DNA of 64,000 nucleotides from an uncultured Marinobacterium sp. (lineage in GTDB: Bacteria > Pseudomonadota > Gammaproteobacteria > Pseudomonadales > Balneatricaceae), in contig CANMWJ010000001.1 of the NCBI GenBank assembly GCA_947501565.1, positions 62,001 to 126,000 on the forward strand. Reading direction: 5' to 3'. Numbering within the stretch: position 1 is the stretch's first letter; the number at the start of each line of letters is the position of its first letter. Positions 1 through 7,239 of the stretch are shown one piece after another. The notes under the pieces were generated by a model that was not told where the DNA came from, did not search any database, and worked only from the letters and a program-made list of their open reading frames with translations. Both the position numbers and the translations under genes were made by a program.

Positions 1-620
1 TCGTTTTTCTGCTCCAGCAGTTGCTGCAGTTCCTGGATATCGCTCTCATCCCACGGCTGATCGAAGGTGGTCTGTGGCGCAGGGGCGAAGAACTGCTGTG
101 GCAGCATACCGGCAAAGATCTCGTGCATGCCGGTCACTGGGTCGCACACCGACATCGCACCAAAGGTATCGCCGTGGTAGCCGTTGCGGATGGTGAGCAG
201 CTTATGTTTGCCCGGCTTGCCGCGTGCGTGCCAGTACTGGATCGCCATCTTCAGCGCCACCTCCACGGACACGGAACCCGAGTCGGCGAGGAACACCTTA
301 TCCAGAGACGCCGGTGTCATCTCAATCAGTCTGCGACTCAGCTCGATCGCGGGTTCATGGGTCAGGCCACCGAACATCACGTGGGAGACGCGATCGATCT
401 GAGCGTGCGCGGCCGCGTTCAGCTCAGGATGGCCGTAACCGTGAATCACCGACCACCAGGACGCCATACCATCGATCAGCTCACGGCCGTCCGCCAGTTT
501 GATCTTCACGCCCTGCGCCGATTCCACCGCATACGCCGGAGGTGGATTGATCATGGAGGAGTAGGGGTGCCAGATATGTTGCTGGTCGAAGGCGATCTGT
601 TCCTGACTGATAGTAGACAT
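1..620 (-). CDS. bioA: Adenosylmethionine-8-amino-7-oxononanoate aminotransferase, N-terminal part (runs off the left edge)
   Basis: PLP enzyme of biotin synthesis that transfers the amino group of S-adenosylmethionine to 7-keto-8-aminopelargonate (KAPA), giving DAPA. About 206 residues are inside the window; the C-terminal half with the PLP lysine lies outside. The visible part has the family features in order: HIWHPYSSM near residue 15, DGMASWWSVIHGYGHPE near 50, SHVMFGGLTHEP near 80, FLADSGSVSVEVA near 110, and NGYHGDTFGAMSVCDP near 145. The ATG at 618-620 matches the usual N-terminus (MSTISQEQIAFDQQHIWHPY). It is separated from the bioBFHCD operon, which lies 10 kb away on the other strand. 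A terminator in front of it suggests it is transcribed separately from the transporter gene upstream. Confidence 0.95.
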   Translation of the reverse strand, partial: MSTISQEQIAFDQQHIWHPYSSMINPPPAYAVESAQGVKIKLADGRELIDGMASWWSVIHGYGHPELNAAAHAQIDRVSHVMFGGLTHEPAIELSRRLIEMTPASLDKVFLADSGSVSVEVALKMAIQYWHARGKPGKHKLLTIRNGYHGDTFGAMSVCDPVTGMHEIFAGMLPQQFFAPAPQTTFDQPWDESDIQELQQLLEQKN

Positions 621-645
621 GGCGCGTGTGGATTCCTGAAAACTA

Positions 646-669
646 AAAACGGGCTCTATTAGAGCCCGC
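646..669 (-). terminator. Rho-independent terminator after the SLAC1/TehA-type transporter gene
   Basis: On the minus strand an inverted repeat GGGCTCTA/TAGAGCCC is followed directly by GTTTTTAG. It lies between the stop of the transporter gene (696) and the bioA start (620), so it should end the transporter transcript and insulate bioA. Confidence 0.8.
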
Positions 670-695
670 TTTGGAAAGGACCGCAAGAAAGCCGA

Positions 696-1673
696 TCAAT
701 CCGGTTTGAACACGCCGCCGCTCAGTGTGGCTTTGACTGTTTTGAACAACAGCAGACTGATCACCAGGGTAACCAGTACCAGAGAGATCCACGACAGGAT
801 GCCGAAGAAAGGGCTTCCGCTTGCCTGGTACATCGTCTGGATCGCGATGGAGGCCGCTGCAAGAGGGAACGAGTAGGCCCACCAGGAGAGGAAAAACGGA
901 ATACGGCGGAAACGCTCAATCTGTGTAAACAGCAGTAATACCAGGAACATCGCCGAGTAGAAGAGAATTCGGCTGAAACCGTCGATCTCGCCACCGTTCA
1001 GTTTGGTGTAGGAGAGAAAGCCTACCGCAGGCGGTGCAATCAGAATAAACAGTGTCGGCAGCAGTTTCTCCGGCAGCGGATCGTGAAAGAGCACGCGGTT
1101 GAAGATCAGTGTCTTGAGTACGATCCAGTACACCAGACCGATGCTGAAGAAGAACCAGCTCAGCTCGTAAAAGCCGTGCTCAACGCCACTGATCGGCACC
1201 AGAATGTTGCCGACGACCGGAATGAACCATGCGGGAGTGCTGTGCTGAATCTGAAATTTAGGGTGGTGGATCCACTGGGTAATCACATGCAGCGTGAAAC
1301 CCAAGTGCATGATGCAGCCGATCGCCCACAGATACAGTGAGAGATCTGCAGAAATATGCAGTGTTGCGATGCTCAGTAGCAGCAGTGAGATGGAAAAAGC
1401 CGGAAAAAAGCTAATTTTTATCGGATGATGAAATTCTTTCAGGCTCGTTTCAGGAAAGCGCAGTATCTTGAGCACGTACCCAAGGGAAACGGCCAGAAAG
1501 AGACAGGCAACCAGAATGATAAGGACCTGACCGACCAGAGCCGGAAGTTCAAGTACCACGGCAGCTTTCTGCCAAGCAAGGGACAGGCCTGAAGTGCCCA
1601 TGATCATTGCGAAGAACGCGATTGGGAAATGTTGAAGCTTGGATGAAGAGGATGATGTGGCTGTCTCGGCCAT
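696..1673 (-). CDS. SLAC1 / TehA (TDT) family anion channel or tellurite-resistance/dicarboxylate transporter
   Basis: Integral membrane protein of 325 residues, made almost entirely of about ten hydrophobic segments separated by short loops. It opens with a short polar Ser-rich stretch, then HFPIAFFAMIMGTSGLSLAWQKA, the typical first helix of the TDT/SLAC1 family, whose members are anion channels or dicarboxylate/tellurite-resistance transporters in the inner membrane. The start ATG at 1671-1673 has a GGAGG ribosome site about six bases upstream. The gene is divergent from the hvf RiPP cluster and shares a 240-base intergenic region with it. The family is clear from the pattern of segments; the substrate cannot be read from sequence. 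A functional link to the hvf genes would be a guess. Confidence 0.8.
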   Translation of the reverse strand: MAETATSSSSSKLQHFPIAFFAMIMGTSGLSLAWQKAAVVLELPALVGQVLIILVACLFLAVSLGYVLKILRFPETSLKEFHHPIKISFFPAFSISLLLLSIATLHISADLSLYLWAIGCIMHLGFTLHVITQWIHHPKFQIQHSTPAWFIPVVGNILVPISGVEHGFYELSWFFFSIGLVYWIVLKTLIFNRVLFHDPLPEKLLPTLFILIAPPAVGFLSYTKLNGGEIDGFSRILFYSAMFLVLLLFTQIERFRRIPFFLSWWAYSFPLAAASIAIQTMYQASGSPFFGILSWISLVLVTLVISLLLFKTVKATLSGGVFKPD

Positions 1674-1844
1674 TGGAGCCTCCGAGTTAAATTAGAAGTG
1701 TCTAATATAGTAATTGAGTTGCACGCTAAGGCCAAGTGAAAAAGAATTTAATTCATCTGGGACTACACTGAATAGCTCAGAAGAATAAGAAAACAGGACG
1801 GCGACAGGACAGGAGAAGCCGCCCGCAAGTGTCGGAAACAGGAT

Positions 1845-1872
1845 GTAACCGGCCACTGAATAACTAAATGAA
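1845..1872 (+). promoter_or_regulatory. Possible ECF-sigma-like promoter element upstream of hvfA
   Basis: GTAACC at 1845-1850 is followed 18 bases later by TGAA at 1869-1872, about 45 bases before the hvfA start. GTAACC-type -35 elements are associated with ECF sigma factors that control metal-stress operons carrying DUF692-linked precursors in other bacteria. The spacing and -10 match are imperfect, and no sigma/anti-sigma pair lies in the window. I saw no good sigma70 promoter in 1674-1915. Weak call. Confidence 0.25.
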
Positions 1873-1915
1873 ACCTTGAAACAACCAAAGAATACCAAGA
1901 AAGAGGGTGAAACCG

Positions 1916-2371
1916 ATGGCTACTACTAAATCTACTCTGAAACCTGTTGTTGCAGCTGTAAGCATGGCGTTTGTTGCGGGTCTGGCAACTGTTCCAACCG
2001 TAAACGCAGCTGAAAACCCATTCGCGACCAACCAGCTTTCCTCCGGTTACGCTCAGGTTGCTCACAACCACAAGCCAGCTGAAGGCAAGTGTGGTGAAGG
2101 TAAGTGTGGCGGCAGCAGCAAAGCTTCCTCCGAAGGCAAATGCGGTGAAGGTAAGTGCGGTGGTGACAAGGCCTCTTCCGAAGGTAAATGCGGTGAAGGC
2201 AAGTGCGGCGGCGACAAAGCTTCTTCCGAAGGCAAGTGTGGTGAAGGCAAGTGCGGCGGTAGCAAAGCGTCCTCTTCTGAAGGTAAATGTGGTGAAGGTA
2301 AATGTGGCGGTTCCGCTAAGAAGCCAGCTGAAGGCAAATGTGGTGAAGGTAAATGTGGCGGTAAAAACTAA
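1916..2371 (+). CDS. hvfA: HvfA-type RiPP metallophore precursor with twelve EGKCG motifs
   Basis: Precursor of 151 residues. It has a signal peptide (residues 1-31, ending VNAAENPF), a short NPFATNQLSSGYAQVAHNH segment typical of HvfA/bufferin precursors, then six tandem blocks, each holding a paired EGKCG-EGKCGG unit separated by linkers such as SSKASS, DKASS or SAKKPA. The only cysteines of the exported part are the twelve in these motifs. In characterised relatives the Cys of EGKCG is converted to an oxazolone/thioamide or thiooxazole-type group by the MNIO (DUF692) enzyme, giving a copper-binding periplasmic peptide. I chose ATG 1916 over the in-frame GTG at 1907 because AGAGGG lies eight bases before the ATG and overlaps the GTG. 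The repeats differ in synonymous codons, so they are not a recent slippage product. First gene of hvfABCX. Confidence 0.9.
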   Translation: MATTKSTLKPVVAAVSMAFVAGLATVPTVNAAENPFATNQLSSGYAQVAHNHKPAEGKCGEGKCGGSSKASSEGKCGEGKCGGDKASSEGKCGEGKCGGDKASSEGKCGEGKCGGSKASSSEGKCGEGKCGGSAKKPAEGKCGEGKCGGKN

Positions 2372-2395
2372 TCACGCCGCGGTTTAACCTGCATC

Positions 2396-2424
2396 GGGGT
2401 CCTGCTGTCAGGGCCCCTTATTTT
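2396..2424 (+). terminator. Attenuating terminator between hvfA and hvfB
   Basis: A nine-base-pair stem (GGGGTCCTG/CAGGGCCCC, one G-U pair) with a four-base loop is followed by TTATTTT. It stands between precursor and maturase genes and would let much more precursor mRNA than enzyme mRNA be made, as is usual for RiPP operons. Confidence 0.75.
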
Positions 2425-2443
2425 AGAGTTGAGGGCAAGAGAG

Positions 2444-3295
2444 ATGAGAGAACAGGGTTATCCCGTGACCGGAGCTGGCGTTGGTTATCGCCGTTGCATG
2501 ACCGACAGCCTGAAGGATGTTGATCCTACCGAGATCGACTTTCTGGAAGTTGCACCGGAGAACTGGATTGGATTGGGTGGTCGTTACGGCCGTAAATTCC
2601 GCGAATACGCAGAGCGTTTTCCGGTAATGACCCATGGCCTGTCGCTTTCACTGGGTGGCCCTTCACCTCTGGACCTGGACTTCCTTCATAAGCTGAAGGC
2701 GTTCATCAAAGAACACAATATTCGTGGTTACTCAGAGCATCTGAGTTACTGCACCGACGACGGTCACCTCTACGACCTGATGCCGATTCCGTTTACCGAA
2801 GAGGCTGTGCGGTATGTCGCCCAGCGCATCCGTCAGACCCAGGACGTACTGGAGCAGAAGATCGCTGTCGAAAACGTATCCTATTACGCCGCGCCCGGTG
2901 CTGAGATGAGCGAGCTGGAGTTTCTGCTGGCCGTACTGGACGAAGCGGACTGTGACCTGCTGCTGGATGTGAACAACATCTACGTGAACAGCGTGAACCA
3001 TAAATATGATCCACGTGAGTTCCTGGCAGCGATGCCCGCTGATCGCATCATGTACCTGCACGTCGCGGGTCACTATAACGAGGCGGAAGATCTGATCGTT
3101 GATACTCACGGTGCGGATGTGGTTGATCCGGTGTGGGAGCTATTGCAACAGACCTACAGCCAGTTTGGCGACGTACCAACCCTGCTGGAACGTGACTTCA
3201 ACATCCCACCGATGGCGGAGTTGCTGCAGGAGGTGAACAAGATTCGTGGCTATCAGCAGGAATGGAGGCAGCATCATGACCGCACCATCGCATAA
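2444..3295 (+). CDS. hvfB: HvfB family MNIO (DUF692) RiPP maturase
   Basis: Multinuclear non-haem iron-dependent oxidative enzyme (MNIO, formerly DUF692), a TIM-barrel of 283 residues that modifies cysteines in the EGKCG motifs of the precursor. The conserved metal-ligand segments are present in order: GVGYR near the start, [55 protein letters not shown] and VDTHG. ATG 2444 has GAGGG eight bases upstream; a TTG at 2429 would lie before that site and is rejected. It follows hvfA after an attenuator and overlaps hvfC by 20 bases, so the two products are probably made in step. No cofactor-binding segment appears to be missing. Confidence 0.93.
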   Translation: MREQGYPVTGAGVGYRRCMTDSLKDVDPTEIDFLEVAPENWIGLGGRYGRKFREYAERFPVMTHGLSLSLGGPSPLDLDFLHKLKAFIKEHNIRGYSEHLSYCTDDGHLYDLMPIPFTEEAVRYVAQRIRQTQDVLEQKIAVENVSYYAAPGAEMSELEFLLAVLDEADCDLLLDVNNIYVNSVNHKYDPREFLAAMPADRIMYLHVAGHYNEAEDLIVDTHGADVVDPVWELLQQTYSQFGDVPTLLERDFNIPPMAELLQEVNKIRGYQQEWRQHHDRTIA

Positions 3296-4052
3296 CGGGG
3301 ACAATTTCCAGACCCTGCAATACCAGTTCGCGGCGCATGTCCGTAACCCTGAGCAGAATGTGCAGCCGGAGGGGATCGAAGATCGCCGCATGAATGTCTA
3401 CCGCGAGCTGTTTTACAACAACGTTGAAGGTTTTCTGGCTGGGAACTTCCCGGTACTGAAAGATATCTCCAGCGACGAATACTGGCATCGCATGGTGCGT
3501 GACTTCTTCGATAAACACCGCTGCCACACTCCTTACTTTCTGGAGATCGGGCAGGAGTTTATCGAATACGTCAACGGTGACCGTGTAGTCGATAAAGAGG
3601 ATCAGCCCTTTATGGCTGAGCTGATCCACTATGAATGGGTTGAGCTGGCGCTGGATAGCTCGGAGATCGAGCTGCCAGTTGAAGGGGTAGATCCAAACGG
3701 GGATCTATTGGCGGCGCATCCCGTGCAATCTCCATTGGCCTGGTCTCTGGCGTACCAGTACCCCGTGCACTGCATACGTCCGGATTTCCTGCCGCAGGAG
3801 CCCGGCGACCAGCCAACCTACCTGATCGCGTACCGTGATCGACAGTACGACGTGCGGTTTATGGAAACCAATCCGGTCACTGCGCGTTTGCTTTACCTGT
3901 TGTCGGAGTCCCCGGAGATGACCGGGTTGGAGGCCCTGCAACAGATCGCCACCGAGATGCAGCATCCCGCCCCTGAACAGGTGATTGCTGGCGGACTGGA
4001 AACCCTGGAACAGCTGCGGGCGAGCGGCGTGATCCTGGGCACCGAAGTGTAG
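3276..4052 (+). CDS. hvfC: HvfC/BufC family (DUF2063) partner of the MNIO maturase
   Basis: 258 residues from ATG 3276, preceded by GGAGG seven bases upstream inside the end of hvfB. The N-terminal half ([42 protein letters not shown]) is the DUF2063 domain, once annotated as a putative DNA-binding domain and now known as the precursor-recruiting partner of DUF692 enzymes. The C-terminal half carries [25 protein letters not shown], a segment typical of HvfC/BufC proteins. The family's role is to bring the leader of the precursor to HvfB; a true DNA-binding function is unlikely here. The 20-base overlap with hvfB supports complex formation. Confidence 0.9.
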   Translation: MTAPSHNGDNFQTLQYQFAAHVRNPEQNVQPEGIEDRRMNVYRELFYNNVEGFLAGNFPVLKDISSDEYWHRMVRDFFDKHRCHTPYFLEIGQEFIEYVNGDRVVDKEDQPFMAELIHYEWVELALDSSEIELPVEGVDPNGDLLAAHPVQSPLAWSLAYQYPVHCIRPDFLPQEPGDQPTYLIAYRDRQYDVRFMETNPVTARLLYLLSESPEMTGLEALQQIATEMQHPAPEQVIAGGLETLEQLRASGVILGTEV

Positions 4053-4078
4053 CAGTGTAAAGGATTGAGGAGATCACC

Positions 4079-4696
4079 ATGGCTAACGCACTAATTAATA
4101 CCTACAACCGGGTACACGATGTACTCAATTACACCCGTCAGATGGATGGCCTTGCACCGCTACTGTTGCGTTTGTATCTGGCTCCTGTATTGATGCAGGC
4201 GGGTTACAACAAGCTGTCGCACTTTGAAGATACGGCGGCCTGGTTTGGCAATCCGGAATGGGGCCTCGGCCTGCCGATGCCGGAAGTGATGGCTGCATTG
4301 GCTGCCGGTACTGAGTTCTTCGGTGGTCTGGCGCTGATTGTTGGTTTTGCTACCCGCTGGATCTCGATCCCGTTGATGATCACCATGATCGTGGCGGCCC
4401 TGACCGTACACTGGGAAAACGGCTGGTTGGCGATCTCTGATGCGAGCAGCTGGCTGGCGAACGAACGCGTGATGGAAGCCGCTGAGCGCCTGGACCGTGC
4501 TAAAGAGATTCTGCGCCAGAACGGCAACTACAGCTGGCTGACTGGACGGGGTTCGGTGGTGATTCTGAATAACGGTATCGAGTTTGCAGCAACCTACTTC
4601 ATCATGCTGTTGGCGCTGTTCTTCACCGGTGGCGGTCGTTACTTCAGCGTTGACTACTGGTTAGCCCGTCGCTTCCGTCCGCAGGATGTTGCCTGA
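4079..4696 (+). CDS. hvfX: HvfX, DoxX-family membrane protein of the RiPP cluster
   Basis: Inner-membrane protein of 205 residues with about four hydrophobic helices. The first is LLLRLYLAPVLMQAGYNKL, the DoxX signature, then VMAALAAGTEFFGGLALIVGFATRW, a third around SIPLMITMIVAALTVHW, a polar middle section (residues 115-155), and a last helix at FAATYFIMLLALFFTGGGRYFSVDYW. DoxX proteins routinely accompany hvfABC/buf genes; suggested roles are redox support or help with copper handling, not proven. The start ATG 4079 has GAGGAG upstream and follows hvfC by 26 bases. Last gene of the operon, closed by a strong terminator. Confidence 0.88.
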   Translation: MANALINTYNRVHDVLNYTRQMDGLAPLLLRLYLAPVLMQAGYNKLSHFEDTAAWFGNPEWGLGLPMPEVMAALAAGTEFFGGLALIVGFATRWISIPLMITMIVAALTVHWENGWLAISDASSWLANERVMEAAERLDRAKEILRQNGNYSWLTGRGSVVILNNGIEFAATYFIMLLALFFTGGGRYFSVDYWLARRFRPQDVA

Positions 4697-4762
4697 GCCA
4701 TCGCGACATGACATGTAGGTTGGCGACGAGCGCAGCGACTCCTAACTCAACCAAACTATAAA

Positions 4763-4790
4763 AAAGGGTGCCAGATGACACCCTTTCTTT
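4763..4790. terminator. Bidirectional terminator after the hvf operon
   Basis: Perfect stem AAAGGGTG/CACCCTTT with an eight-base loop, followed by CTTTTTG on the plus strand and by TTTTATAG on the minus strand. It ends the hvf operon on the plus strand and the 4807-6422 gene pair on the minus strand. Confidence 0.85.
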
Positions 4791-4806
4791 TTGTATGATC
4801 GTCAGC

Positions 4807-5166
4807 TCAGAGACTGCGTTCAAGCTCCCGCTGCAACGCACGTTTGCCATCGTTGTCCTCTTCCAGCGCATCGAACATCTCTTCAATCACCGGGCCACAG
4901 CTTTCAGTGGCCCCCATCATCTGTTGCCAGAGCTGTTTCAGACTGTCGCTTTCATCTTCGCGCAACGCCTGTTGATCGCGCAGACACTGCATATAGTTCT
5001 GCAGATAGGTGCCGCTGACTTCACCTTGCTCCATCAGCTGCTTACCCAGCTCTTTCATCCAGGCTTCCGCTTCAGCGATCTGCTCTTCAGTGTTGTTGGC
5101 CTGCGCCGGTTGCACCAGCAGTGTGGCGCTGAACAGCAGCGTCAGGATGGGTTTGATCGGCCTCAT
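4807..5166 (-). CDS. Small exported protein coupled to a GGDEF regulator
   Basis: Unrecognised protein of 119 residues. It begins with a clear signal peptide (hydrophobic residues 6-16, cleavage after VQPAQA), so it should be periplasmic. The mature part is highly charged and mostly helical, rich in Glu/Gln, with two cysteines (in YMQCLRD and TESCGPV) that could form a disulfide. Its ATG overlaps the stop of the upstream diguanylate cyclase gene in TTATGA, so translation of the two is coupled. That suggests a shared process, perhaps a periplasmic partner of the c-di-GMP output. The function is unknown and no domain family could be assigned by eye. Confidence 0.7.
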   Translation of the reverse strand: MRPIKPILTLLFSATLLVQPAQANNTEEQIAEAEAWMKELGKQLMEQGEVSGTYLQNYMQCLRDQQALREDESDSLKQLWQQMMGATESCGPVIEEMFDALEEDNDGKRALQRELERSL

Positions 5167-6422
5167 AAACGGGCATCTCCACCTTTGTTTCCTTTCTTTG
5201 CAGCATAGAGCGCCTGGTCTGAACGCTCAATGAATGACTCTACCGTATCGTCTTTTTGCAGTTCACTCATACCGATAGAGCACTGGATACGCTCGTTCCG
5301 TTGCTGTAGGCGGGCGCGAATGCGTTCGGCGGTGCGGCTGGCGCCTTTCAGATCACAGTGGGTGAGCAGCAGGACAAACTCGTCGCCACCCCAACGACCG
5401 GCGATATCGTCGTCACGCACAATGTCGTTCAGGGTCTGTCCCACCTGGCTGAGCACGGTATCACCGAAGGGGTGACCGAAGGTATCGTTCAGCTCTTTGA
5501 AATGGTCTAGGTCCAGCACCATCAGCACCGCCGGAATCTCATGGCGGTGGCAGTTGGTGATACGTTTGCGCATCAGCTCGCTCAGGCCATGGCGGTTATA
5601 GACACCGGTGAGGGCATCAAACAGGGCCATCTCTGTAAGCTGAGCTTCCCGTTTCTGTAACTGCATCACCAGCTTATGACGGGACAGTACGCGATCGACA
5701 CGCACCAATAGCTCCTCTTCGGAGAAGGGTTTGCTAACGTAATCGTCTGCGCCCAGGTGGAAGGCCAGCAGACGGCGCGATGGATCGTTGAAGCCGGTCA
5801 TCGCCACGACCGGTGTGCTGCTGACGGCCGTGTTTTTGTGGTGCCGGATGTTGTGCAGCAGTTCCAACCCGGTGTGTTTCTCGTCCAGCAGCAGGTCGGT
5901 GATGATCAGGTCGTACTCTTTAAACTCGACCGCTTCGAGGGCGTCGTAATAGTTGAGGTGCCAGTCCACCGACATACCACGTTGCTCAAGCATCGCTTTG
6001 ACCAGCTGGCCGTTGGCCGGGCTGTCCTCGACCAGCAATACCTGATCGGAGAAACGGTAGTCGCTTTTACGCAGCAGGCGGATGATCCCTTTGATCAGCT
6101 CATTGGGGCGGTGACGATCCAATACGTCGGTGATCCCCTGATCAACCGCTTCCTTCACAAAGTTGAAGTCGTAATCGGAGGCGATCAACAACACCGGCGT
6201 AAACTGGAATTTGGGCATCGACCGGATATGGCGCAGCAGGGGCAGGTAGTCCGTCGGTTCCAGGTAGCGTGCCAGGGTGATCAGGTCGTAGTTATGTTGT
6301 TTCAGGGCCTGCAGGGTTTCGTGACCGTTGGTGCAGCAGTCTACTTCGCAGCCGATGGGTTGTGTCTGGCTTTTGATCAGCTGGTGGAAGGCCCGGTTCG
6401 GATCAACAGTGAGAATACGCAT
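5163..6422 (-). CDS. PleD-like diguanylate cyclase (REC-REC-GGDEF)
   Basis: 419-residue cytoplasmic response regulator that should make c-di-GMP. The first receiver domain (residues 1-115) is degenerate: the phospho-acceptor position in YDLITLARYLEP is Ala instead of Asp. The second receiver (about 128-250) is intact, with VLLVEDSPAN, the acceptor Asp in DLIITDLLLDEKHTG, and YVSKPFSEEE holding the conserved Lys. The GGDEF domain (from about 265) has an intact RWGGDEF active site, and RDDD five residues before it is an RxxD inhibitory I-site, so product feedback is expected. The pseudo-receiver/receiver/GGDEF order is that of Caulobacter PleD, where phosphorylation drives dimerisation. No partner kinase is nearby. 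The gene overlaps the small exported protein downstream. Confidence 0.92.
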   Translation of the reverse strand: MRILTVDPNRAFHQLIKSQTQPIGCEVDCCTNGHETLQALKQHNYDLITLARYLEPTDYLPLLRHIRSMPKFQFTPVLLIASDYDFNFVKEAVDQGITDVLDRHRPNELIKGIIRLLRKSDYRFSDQVLLVEDSPANGQLVKAMLEQRGMSVDWHLNYYDALEAVEFKEYDLIITDLLLDEKHTGLELLHNIRHHKNTAVSSTPVVAMTGFNDPSRRLLAFHLGADDYVSKPFSEEELLVRVDRVLSRHKLVMQLQKREAQLTEMALFDALTGVYNRHGLSELMRKRITNCHRHEIPAVLMVLDLDHFKELNDTFGHPFGDTVLSQVGQTLNDIVRDDDIAGRWGGDEFVLLLTHCDLKGASRTAERIRARLQQRNERIQCSIGMSELQKDDTVESFIERSDQALYAAKKGNKGGDARL

Positions 6423-6448
6423 TTAGTGAATACCTGCCTGGATTACTG

Positions 6449-7183
6449 CTAAGAGGCGTTTCCTTCGCCTTCGCGCAAAGTCTCAATGGTTTCGACATAA
6501 ATTCCCTCGTCGGTAATTTTCCAGCGTACATCCAGATTATGTAATTTCACACCATAAATTCGGTCTGAATCATTTTTTTTGTACGCCGGGCGTGGGTCGC
6601 AGCGCAACAGTTCGCTGATCTGCAGATCAAGCGCTTCGCCATGGGTACGTTGGTAGTGCGCGCAATGGATTTTCGCCTGCTCGGAGAAATGTACCGGCAG
6701 GTCCAGCAACTCGATACGGTCGGCAACGGCAAATTCTGCGTCGGCTATGACATCCGAATAGGGCAGATATGGCTTGATGTCGAGGATCGGAGTGCCATCG
6801 AGCAGATCGGCGCCGCGTACGTCGAGATAGACCTGTTTGCCCTCAATACGCACCTGTTCCAGCTTGACTGGCGACAGGCCGATCGGATTGGGTCGGAAAG
6901 GTGAGCGGGTGGCAAAGACGCCCAGCTTCTTGTTGCCGCCCAGGCGAGGAGGGCGAACCAGTGGGCTCCAGCCCTTGTCGACGCATTCACTGAATACGAA
7001 CACCAGCCAGATGTGACTACAGGTTTCCAGGCCGCGCACCGCTTCAGCGGAGCTGAATTCGGGTAGCAGTTCGATGGTGGAGATGATGGAGTTGGCGAGG
7101 CCAGGCTGGCGCGGGATGCCAAATTTCTCCTTATAGGCACTGCGCACGATTGCGACAGGTTGCATGCTCAATGCATCGGTCAA
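6449..7183 (-). CDS. trmO: tRNA (N6-threonylcarbamoyladenosine(37)-N6)-methyltransferase TrmO
   Basis: SAM-dependent enzyme that methylates t6A37 of certain tRNAs (YaeB/TsaA family, VirR-like barrel). Characteristic segments: KEKFGIPRQPGL, VRGLETCSHIWLVFVF, VRPPRLGGNKKLGVFATRSPFRPNPIGLSPV, DLLDGTPILDIKPYLPY, and DPRPAYKK near the C-terminus. I chose the TTG at 7183 (giving MTDALSMQPVAIVRS) because GGAG lies eight bases before it and the resulting length, 244 residues, fits the family; ATG 7165 is the alternative. The reading frame stays open to 7321, but that upstream part crosses an inverted repeat and the end of the exporter gene, so it is not expected to be translated. Confidence 0.9.
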   Translation of the reverse strand: MTDALSMQPVAIVRSAYKEKFGIPRQPGLANSIISTIELLPEFSSAEAVRGLETCSHIWLVFVFSECVDKGWSPLVRPPRLGGNKKLGVFATRSPFRPNPIGLSPVKLEQVRIEGKQVYLDVRGADLLDGTPILDIKPYLPYSDVIADAEFAVADRIELLDLPVHFSEQAKIHCAHYQRTHGEALDLQISELLRCDPRPAYKKNDSDRIYGVKLHNLDVRWKITDEGIYVETIETLREGEGNAS

Positions 7184-7208
7184 GGCTGGTTCTCCGGAGT
7201 AGTGTATC

Positions 7209-7238
7209 GGGCGCGACCCACAGTGGGTCGGAGCGCCC
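7209..7238 (-). repeat. Hairpin between the TauE exporter gene and trmO
   Basis: Inverted repeat: GGGCGC pairs with GCGCCC and the inner GACCCA with TGGGTC, with a three-base bulge and a three-base loop. There is no U-tract, so it is more likely an mRNA-stabilising or partial stop structure than a true intrinsic terminator. Confidence 0.5.
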
Positions 7239-7239
7239 A

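Noticed and set aside
1692-2071. Minus-strand open frames across the hvfA promoter region and 5' end
   Set aside because: No ribosome site, overlap with a well-supported exported precursor and its leader, and no recognisable domain in translation.
2062-2387. Repeats in hvfA as a possible CRISPR or satellite array
   Set aside because: The periodicity is that of the coding EGKCG units, wobble positions vary between copies, and there are no unique spacers of constant length.
3276-4052. hvfC as a DNA-binding transcription regulator
   Set aside because: The old DUF2063 label suggested DNA binding, but its placement in an MNIO operon and 20-base overlap with hvfB fit the precursor-recruiting partner role.
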